A stretch of 64,000 nt of DNA from Viridothelium virens (taxonomy: Eukaryota > Ascomycota > Dothideomycetes > Trypetheliales > Trypetheliaceae): NCBI GenBank assembly GCA_010094025.1, contig ML991825.1:150258-214257 (forward strand), in the 5' to 3' direction. Below are positions 25,401 through 34,400 of the stretch, piece after piece. The stretch's first letter is position 1; each line of letters begins with the position of its first letter. The notes under the pieces were generated by a model. It saw only the letters and a program-made list of their open reading frames with translations. It ran no database searches and was not told the origin of the DNA. Both the position numbers and the translations under genes were made by a program.

Positions 25401-28400
25401 CAGATCCGACATTGGGTAGGGGGTCTTCACGCTTGTCAGTAACTGCAGCGTTGCAACTACGCAAGAGGTCCGTCTCTGCACCTAACAGCAAGACATTTGC
25501 GACCAGTCTTGAGGACAATCGTTTATTGGAGGGAGAAGATAGGATAATTCGGGGCTCGACTTGGTCCAATGTGGCCTCAAGACGGGATATCGGAAGAGTC
25601 GGATCCAGAAAGAGCCCGGCGCCACCAGCTTTCATTACGCTCAGAAAAGCGACAGGCATCCAGAGTGATTTTTCGAAACATAACGGAACGATCATGTTCC
25701 GATCAACACCATATCCGATCAACCGATGAGCAATGGCACTTGAAAGTTCATCTAGTTGGCTGTAAGTGAGTTCACCATCCCAGGCAGAGATCGCCACTGC
25801 ATCGGGATGAGCTTGAGCAATATTGGTGATCATGTCATGCGCACAAACTTCAATACTTTTAGGCAATCTGGCATTCCACTTCCACACTTGATCGAGGTCC
25901 TGGTGTGTCATCATGCTGACGTCGCGAAGGCATACTGTGTCAAGGTCCCGAGAACAGAGGTTCCTCAACAGCTGCTCGAAATGCTGCACCAATTTCTGTA
26001 TGGTAGCTTGGCCGATCACCTTAGAGTCGAAGCTAAGCTCTAACTTCAATTGCCCCGCTTGAACTGTGCACACAGCCAGCAGCGCATATGTGTTAAAGGC
26101 ATGAAAGCGGTGTTCTTCCTTGTGGCGCTTACTTGGGCCAACCTCAGAAACAAATAATCCACTGTCCATCATGTCTGGTTGCTCCGGCTGCACGACCAAC
26201 ATTGTCTGGAACTGGCACGCAGTTTTCGCTTCCTCACTGCATCGACTTATCTTCGACAGCCCTGTTTGCTCGTATGATATCATCTTGGTCGCCTGGTCCT
26301 GTAGAGCTTGTAGAAACTGGACGATGTTTCTTCCATTGTCAATATTGACTCGGATTGGCAGAGCAGATATAGTCGGACCAGCAATTCGTTCGATCCCTAC
26401 AGTGGGAGCCTTACGGCCCGAGACAATTGTTCCAAATACTGTATCCGAGAGATTTGTGTACCGTGAACATAGTATGGCCCAGGCCCCCCGAACTACTGTT
26501 GAGGGTGTAGAGTCGTCCGTTCGCCACGTTATCCCGTCTACCATATGAGTATAGGACGAGTCTGCTTTCGGTTTGAACGAGCTAGAGGGCAAAGCTGGGA
26601 ATTGAGTTGTTTCCAAGCCATCGAACTGAGCTTTCCAAAATTCGCCTTCTGCATCCCAATGTTGACTGCTGACATATTCAATGAATGATCGGAAAGGGAA
26701 GAGGCGGAGAGGTGTTTCACCATTGTAATAACGTTCCAGCACCTCAAATATAATGGGTGTAGTAAGTCCATCGTATATCGAATGATGCAGCGTCAATGCA
26801 AAAACATGGGAGCGTTCGCCTCCAGGTCCACTTTCGGGGTCTAGGAAAAGGCCGCACCTCATGAGAGGAGACCCAAGTACCATCGGAAGCTCCTCTTGTT
26901 TGCTCAGATAATCTTCAATACTTTCAGCTTCCATCCAACATGAGATGTGTCGAATGACTGCTTGGACTAGGCCTTGAGCAGGTAGGTCAATGATGCGGGT
27001 TCGCAGGATTGGGATGACCGAAACAACTTTTTCCCAAGCCTCTTTCAGTCGTCTAACGTCCACGGTGGAAGCCAGTTTTAGCATGTTGTGACCGACATAA
27101 TCGTCCTTCCGCATCCCAGTCAAGGCCAATAGGCCCTCTTGTAGCGGTGTACAAGGATATAGGTCTTCGATAGTATCCTTCTCGACGTTGCAAAGGGATG
27201 CTGCATGCTGACGTGCTTGATCGACGTTGACTTTCGGATTGAGGAGTAAGAAAGATTTAGACGACTCCTCATCTACCTCATCTTGATTCCTTAGTAATTT
27301 CGCCATATTCTTGAGTTTTGGGAATTGAAAAATATCGGCCACCTTCAGCGACAGGCCTTGCTGCCGAGCTGCGCCCACCAAACGCATGGCCTGAATTGAG
27401 TCACCCAGTCGAAGAAAGCTATCACTCGTTGAGATTTTCTCGGCGTCCACTCGAAGGATACAAGACCACAGTTCCCGTAATGTTCTCTCAGCCGTAGTCG
27501 CAGGCTCTCGTTTCCCGTCGGTCCCCTGTTGCTGCGGTTGAAATGAAGCTCCAATCTCTCGGAGGCGGATTCGGTCCTTCTTGCCTGTCGAGGTCATCGG
27601 AATGCTGGCAACTGGTATGTAGTAGGAAGGAATAGCAAATGCAGGTAAAGACGCCTTGAGTCCCTCATTCATCCCAGCTGTCAGACTTTCGAACTCATCT
27701 TGTGACGCCGTTTCCGCCTCGGCAAAACTAATGAAAGCCACGAGACATGCGTTGTTGCCATCCTTGGGGACTATGAGTTCAGCCACCACATCAATGTTCG
27801 CTCTTCTCGAGAGGCGCCGTACATGAAACTCCACTTCCTCAGGCGCAACAAGCTGGCCTCGAACCTTGAATAATGCGTCTTTCCTCCCCAAGAAGATGAG
27901 TCTGCCACTTGAATCGTATCTGGCTAGGTCGCCGGTGCGATAAATCTGGCCGTGCCTGCCGGGAGATCCTTCGCGTCGTCCGCACAAGAGAAAATCCGGA
28001 TCTTTGCAGAAAGAGCGATTGCTTAATTCTGGATTGCCTTGATATTTTTCAGCGCATGCCGGCCCTTCGAGTGCGATTTCGCCTATCGCACCAAATGGAA
28101 CAAGTTTGTTATGGTTTTTAGGATTGACAAGCCAGCAAAAAGTTGACGGACTGGAGTTAGATCGTCCAATCATACCGTTGTGCCACCCTTCTTCGTCAGC
28201 AGCGCAGAATGCCGCTGCAGAACATTCACACGGACCATACCAGTTGAGGATGCGACTTCTGCCTCTCCACCGGTCGACTTCCTCTTGCACGAGGTTCTCT
28301 CCACCCAAAAAAAGCGTGGACAGGCTAGGAACTTCCTGAGGGCTGAGAAGTTTTGCAGTTGACGGGGTAAGACATGCAAGATTGCAGTCAAAACGGTTGA

Positions 28401-31400
28401 TGGCAGCCGTCACTCCGTCGAACCTCTCAGACTCGGACGGAATACACAGACAAGCGCTGTTTGCAAGTGTAGACATCGTCTCAATAGTACAGGCATCGAA
28501 GTCATGTGATGTAAACTGGAAGGTCCTTGATGATGTACTCAGCGCAGCAACTTCTTTGTGCGCGTTCATATTAGCTGCAAGAGTTCTATGAGTCCATAAA
28601 ATCCTTTTCGGTTCGCCTGTGCTACCAGATGAGACCAATATCGCGGCTGGGTCATTTATAGACATTTCTGGTAGGCTCGTGCGAATGCTATCCTCAATCG
28701 GCCTTTCCATGAGCCGACTTATCGTGAAGCAACGAATGTATTTGGTCACAATCTTCGAACGCATCTCTGAGGCTACTGCGAGGTGAGGACCAACGCTGCT
28801 GAAGATGCTACTCATTCGGCGCTCTGGCATATGCACTGACTGTAATAAGCATACGCCTCCTGCTTTGAGCACCGCCAGCTGTGCAATGGGGGTCCATTTT
28901 GACTTTTCCAGGCACAAAGCGATGATCGAACCTCGCGTCACACCCAGGCTAATCAGATTCTGACAGAAGATATCAGAAAGCTCGTCAACCTCTCGATACG
29001 AGAATTTCCCGTCCCATGCATCCACTGCTATCGATTCCGGAGTTTTCCTGGCTGCAGAGGCAACTTGGTCATGCGCACACATCTGAGGAGCCCGATAAGG
29101 CTCTGCATTCTCGCTCCAGAAAAAGCTGAGGTCAATGTCGCTGGCAGTGCAAATATCGCCAAGCTTCCTGCTCTCAGCATCTGCTATGCACATCTGATGA
29201 AGAACAGTCTCGAATTGGTGCGCTATTCGTTGAATCTGCCCACTTTGGACAAGCCTGTTGTCAAAACTGATGTGCAGCTGCAGGCCTGAAGTCTTTAGCT
29301 CACATATCAGCATCAAAGCATACGTGTTGAAAGGATCAGTGCCTCGCGTATCAATATTCGAGGAGAAACTTCGGGCCTTGAATAGTAAGCTATCCTCTTG
29401 TAAGCTTTTGCCTTGAGCCACTGGTTGTACGACGAGTAACGTCTGGAAAAGGCCACTTCCCGGGTCTCCGATAGCACGTTGAATATTCGACAAACCGTAG
29501 TGTTCATATGACATCATGCTCACCGATTGATGCTGAATACGTTTCTGAAAATTTCTAATTGTCTCGTCCCAATCGATTGAGACGGCCACGGGCACCGTAG
29601 ATATGGTAGGACCGACGCAGTCCTCGATACCTTTCATGTCTGCTTGACGCCCGCTGACAGTGGCACCGAATATAACATCGCCGGAATCTGTGTATTGAGC
29701 AGAAAGAACGGCCCAAGTGGAGCGTATGATTGTCGACGGTGTCATCCCCGAAGACGGCCAATCTAATGATATACCGTGCGACAGATCTTCATTCGCTTGT
29801 GGATCATAAGTTGGAGAGGGAACGACTGGAAACTGCCTAAATTCCAAGTTTGGAATTTGTTGCTTCCAGAACTTTGATGCCGCTTCCGGGTCAACATTCG
29901 TTGAATACTGAATAAAATTCTGGAAAGGCGTGACATTCATGCCTCCTTGTTCGAGGTACTTCGACTCCAACTCATCCAACATCATCCTCAACAAGCTTCC
30001 GTCGTAAATGCAGTGATGAATTGTCAGGATGAACCTATTGTCGATAATAGCAGCACGGCAAAGATCCGTACCTAGTCCCATCTCCTCGCGCTCATCCTCT
30101 TTCAAATACGCGTCTACGTTGTCGCCAGTCCGCCATGAAACATTGACGAGAATGACCTGGAACAATCCCCGACCAGGGTAGTCAATGATTCGAGTTCTCA
30201 GGATGGTCAGTTTCTCGGTCGTAGCTCGCCATGCCTTTTCTAGCCGTTCAGGATCCACACCAGTCTGAAGCTCGAGGACACTTCGTGATACATATTGGCC
30301 CGGCCTCCTCACAGTCATTGCGAGGAGACCTTCTTGAAGAGCCGTGCAAGGATACATGTCGATAACGTGAGAATGTGGAACCTGGCAAACTTCGGCTGCA
30401 TACAATCGAGCTTCAGTATGAGCAATGTTCAGGTCGAGAAGTGTGAAAGGAGGCACTCCTTGCTGGGGAGAGTTGACGTCTTGCTTAACTACTTCAGCCA
30501 ATTTATCTAGTTGTGGGGTCTGGAATACTTGCGCCACGGTCAGCGAAAGCCCTTGGGCATAGGCTGACGCAACAAGACGCATCGCGCTGATTGAGTCGCC
30601 TCCTAGGCGCAGGAAGTTGTCGCCAGCATGTATAGTATCTCTCTCGATCCCGATTATTTCTGCCCAAAGGTTTTGTAATACTTTCTCCATGTAAGTGGAG
30701 GGTTTTCTCAGCTCACGACGAGATGGTTGTATCTTTGCCAGCTGGTCAAGCGTCAGCGAGCTTCCAATCTGCCGTAGGCGCTGCCTGTCAATTTTTCCGG
30801 TGTAACCTGTTGGGATTTTTAGAATCGGAATATAGAGCTTGGGAATCATGTACGGTGGTAAGACATCGGAAAGGCTTCTTTCAAGATCGTCCACCGGGAA
30901 TATTCGTTTCATAAAGTGATCAAGTTCCTTTGCAGAGCCAGCTAAAACAGCAGGGGGGCTGACGAAGAGAGTTAAAACTTCATTTTCGCTTTTCTGCGGC
31001 CGGAAGATCTCTGCTACTATTGTTGTATCGGTTGTCTTCGATAAGAAGCATTGAACTTGGTGCTCAATTTCGCTCAGTTCGACTCTCTGCCCACGTAATT
31101 TTCTTTGGAAGTCATCACTACGTCCAATGAAAATTATGCTACCTTTAGAATCGTACTTCACAAGATCCCCAGTTTTATATATTGGCCTATTTCGTCCTGA
31201 TATCACATCGCGACCGTGATGAAGCCAGCGTGGGAAGATGAAAGGGTTTTCCGGTGATGTCTGGCTGTCGCCACCAATATAACCATTTGCAAGAATTGGA
31301 CCCTCAATGCAGAGTTCTGCAATCGTACCAATAGGGGCCAGAAAGTTGTGATCTTTCGGATCAACGAGCCAACTCGAGCCGTATATGCTGCGACCAATCA

Positions 31401-34400
31401 TCCCTGGCTTCCAAGTCTCGTCTTCGACTGTGCACACGGTCGCACAAGATGCTTCTGCTGGTCCGTACCAATTGTACAAATGGTGGAGAGTGCTTGTCCA
31501 TCTGGTTGCAGGATCTTGTAGTAGCTTTTCGCCTGTGAATACCAGAGTTTTCAATGAGGGGACATCTTTGGGAAGGATCGTGTTGGCAACTGACGGTGTA
31601 AGACAAATCCAATTGGCCTGCATCTCATGAATGGCTTCAGCTAGGTGGTCAGACCTGTGATCCTCTGATGGAACGCACAAGCAGCCACCAGCGACTAGCG
31701 TCGCAAGGGCCTCCAAGCTGCTCACATCAAAATCATATGCTGAGAACTGGAACACTCTACTACCAGTAGTGATCTTGAAAGCCGATACAGCTGCATGGAC
31801 ATTGCTTGATAAACTTGCGTGACTCCAGGAAATGCTTTTCGGAGTACCAGTCGACCCAGAAGTGAAAATAATTATAGCAGGGTCGGCCGAAACTGGCTGG
31901 GCTAACCGGGTCTTCTCGGTGCCATCTACTCTATCTGGTTCGACAAGTTCAGAGATGTGGAAGACTGGTACGAACCCATAAAATGCGGACGACTCGGGTA
32001 TGCTTGATGTTATGACTAGCTTAGGTCCTAGGGCATGGAGAACCTTATGAGCACGATGAATAGAAGCGGATACAGACATCGGCAGTGCTGTGGCCCCGGC
32101 TTTGAGGATCGCTAGTATTGAGACTGTCATCCAGGCTGACTTTTCAAAGACCAATGGAATGATGCTCCCAGTGCCAACACCTTTGTCTCGCATCTTAGCC
32201 GCGAGAGATGTTGATAAGCGTCCCAATTGGTAATAGGTAATTTTCATATCCCAAGCCGAGACGGCAAGAACGTCTGGTTGAGCGAGCGATTTGGTGTCGA
32301 TCCAGTCGATGACAGGATTCAAGGTCGGTCGAGGAATATGTCTATTCCACTCCGAAATCTCTACAAGGTCTTGCTCACTGAGAGCTGAAACATGACACAA
32401 TTTCATATTTCTGCCTTCTTCAGTACAAAACTGCCTCAGTAAAAGCTCCAGCTGGTGAGCAATACGTCGAACCTGTATGTCTTGAATTGCTCCGGAATCG
32501 AAATTTATTCTAAGCTTGAGACCTGATTCTTCCAATTCGCAGATAATCATCATTGCATAGGAGTTGAACATGCCCATACTTTTTGTCTGCTCGAGTATAA
32601 GGTCATCTCCCGAATCTGTACAACGCCGAGAGAAAAGGCCTCCTTGCTGTTGGCTGGATCCCTGTACAGCAGGCTGAACAACGAGTAAGAGCTGAAACTG
32701 ACTGGCTTCCTGGGTATCTTGAGTGATGTGCTGGATTCTTTGTAGGCCAAATTGCTCGAAGTCTGTCATTTCTAATGCTTGGCTTTGTATTTGTTCGTGT
32801 AAATCTTCTACGGTCTGGTCCCATCCGAATTTAATTCGTACTGGTACTGTCGCGATGGTGGGCCCCGCCATTCGCTCTATACCAGTGACAGACGCTTGTC
32901 TACCGCTTATAGTTGTCCCAAATTTGACATCGTCCGAATTGGTGTACAATGCTAATAGCATTGCAGTTGCTGATCTTATAATTGATGAGGCAGTAATGTT
33001 CGTGGATGGCCATTGTAGTCCGGAAATTGGGTGATAGAAATCCATGTTAATTCCACCATTGGAACTTGGAGATGGGAAGACTGTTGCCCGTAACCCTGAC
33101 AATTGCCTTTCCCAGAATTCTGTAGCTTTGGGCACATCTATGGCCATTGAATATCTAATGAACGATTGGAAGGATACAAGAGGCCAAAACGTTGTCTGTT
33201 CAGCACGATAAGCTTGCGCAATAGTATCCAGGATGAGCATCGTACACCAGCCGTCATGGATAGCATGATGCATTTCCAAATAGAATAGACGTCGATCACC
33301 ATTGAGAAGACCTGCTCGACATAGCGGTGTTCCGAGGCCCATTCCTCCTCTTTGACTCAGTGAAGCGCCATCAGGAAAGTGTGCATGTAATGTTACTGGA
33401 GAGCTCAGAACCACGTTCACAAGACCATTTCGCGAGAGTTCAATGATGCGAGTACGAAGGATGGATATCTGCTTGACCGTGGCTTCCCAAGCCTTTTGGA
33501 ACTTTCCAACATCAAGTTCATGAGGCAACCGGAAGACTACCTTTGATATGTAGTCTCCTGCCCTTCTGGAAGTCATTGCAAGCATTCCTTGCTGAAGCGG
33601 AGTGCAGGGATATACGTCCTCGATCTCAGTGATTTCAACGCCGCAAAGCCTTGCAGCTTCTTGGCATACTGCGAGCTTCTCTTTCTTTCCATTCAACAGG
33701 GAAAATGGCGCAGGAGCTTCGTCATGCTGTGATTTAGCCTGAGCTCTAGTGATATTGGCCAGGTCGCTCAGCTGTGGTGTTCTGAAGATATCTGCCGCCG
33801 TAAGCATTAGGCTCTTCTCGCGCGCTGCTGCAACCAAACATACAGCAGCTACTGAGTCGCCTCCTAACCGGAAGAAACTATCTGTTGTGCTGATACGAGC
33901 GGGACTCAAATCCAATACTCGTGCCCAGAGCTGCCGAAGATGATGTTCGATCTCGTTGGAGGGTTTGCGATACTCGGCACTGGTCATGATCGACGACTGT
34001 AAGCTGTTCAGATCTTCCCGAGAAAGACCATTCCCAATCTCTCGAAGTCGCCGTCGATCTACCTTACCAGTGGCAGCAAGCGGGATCTCTTCGACAGGAA
34101 GGTAAAAACTAGGGACCATGAAGCTCGGTAACACTTTAGAAAGCTTCTGCGAAAGACCGTCTATTAGCGGCTTGGCTCGTTCCCTCTCGTGTTCTTTTAC
34201 GTTTACGAACAGCACGAGCGAGGGGCTTCCATTGCCGGCAGGATGGACGACATCTGCGATAATCGGGAGCTCATCATCCAAGCAGGCGCGCGCATGATAT
34301 TCGACATCACCGATCTCGACTCGTTGACCCCTGATCTTGAGTTGCGACGCATCTTTCCGGCCAATGAAAAGGAGCTTCCCATCTGTTTTATACTTTACAA

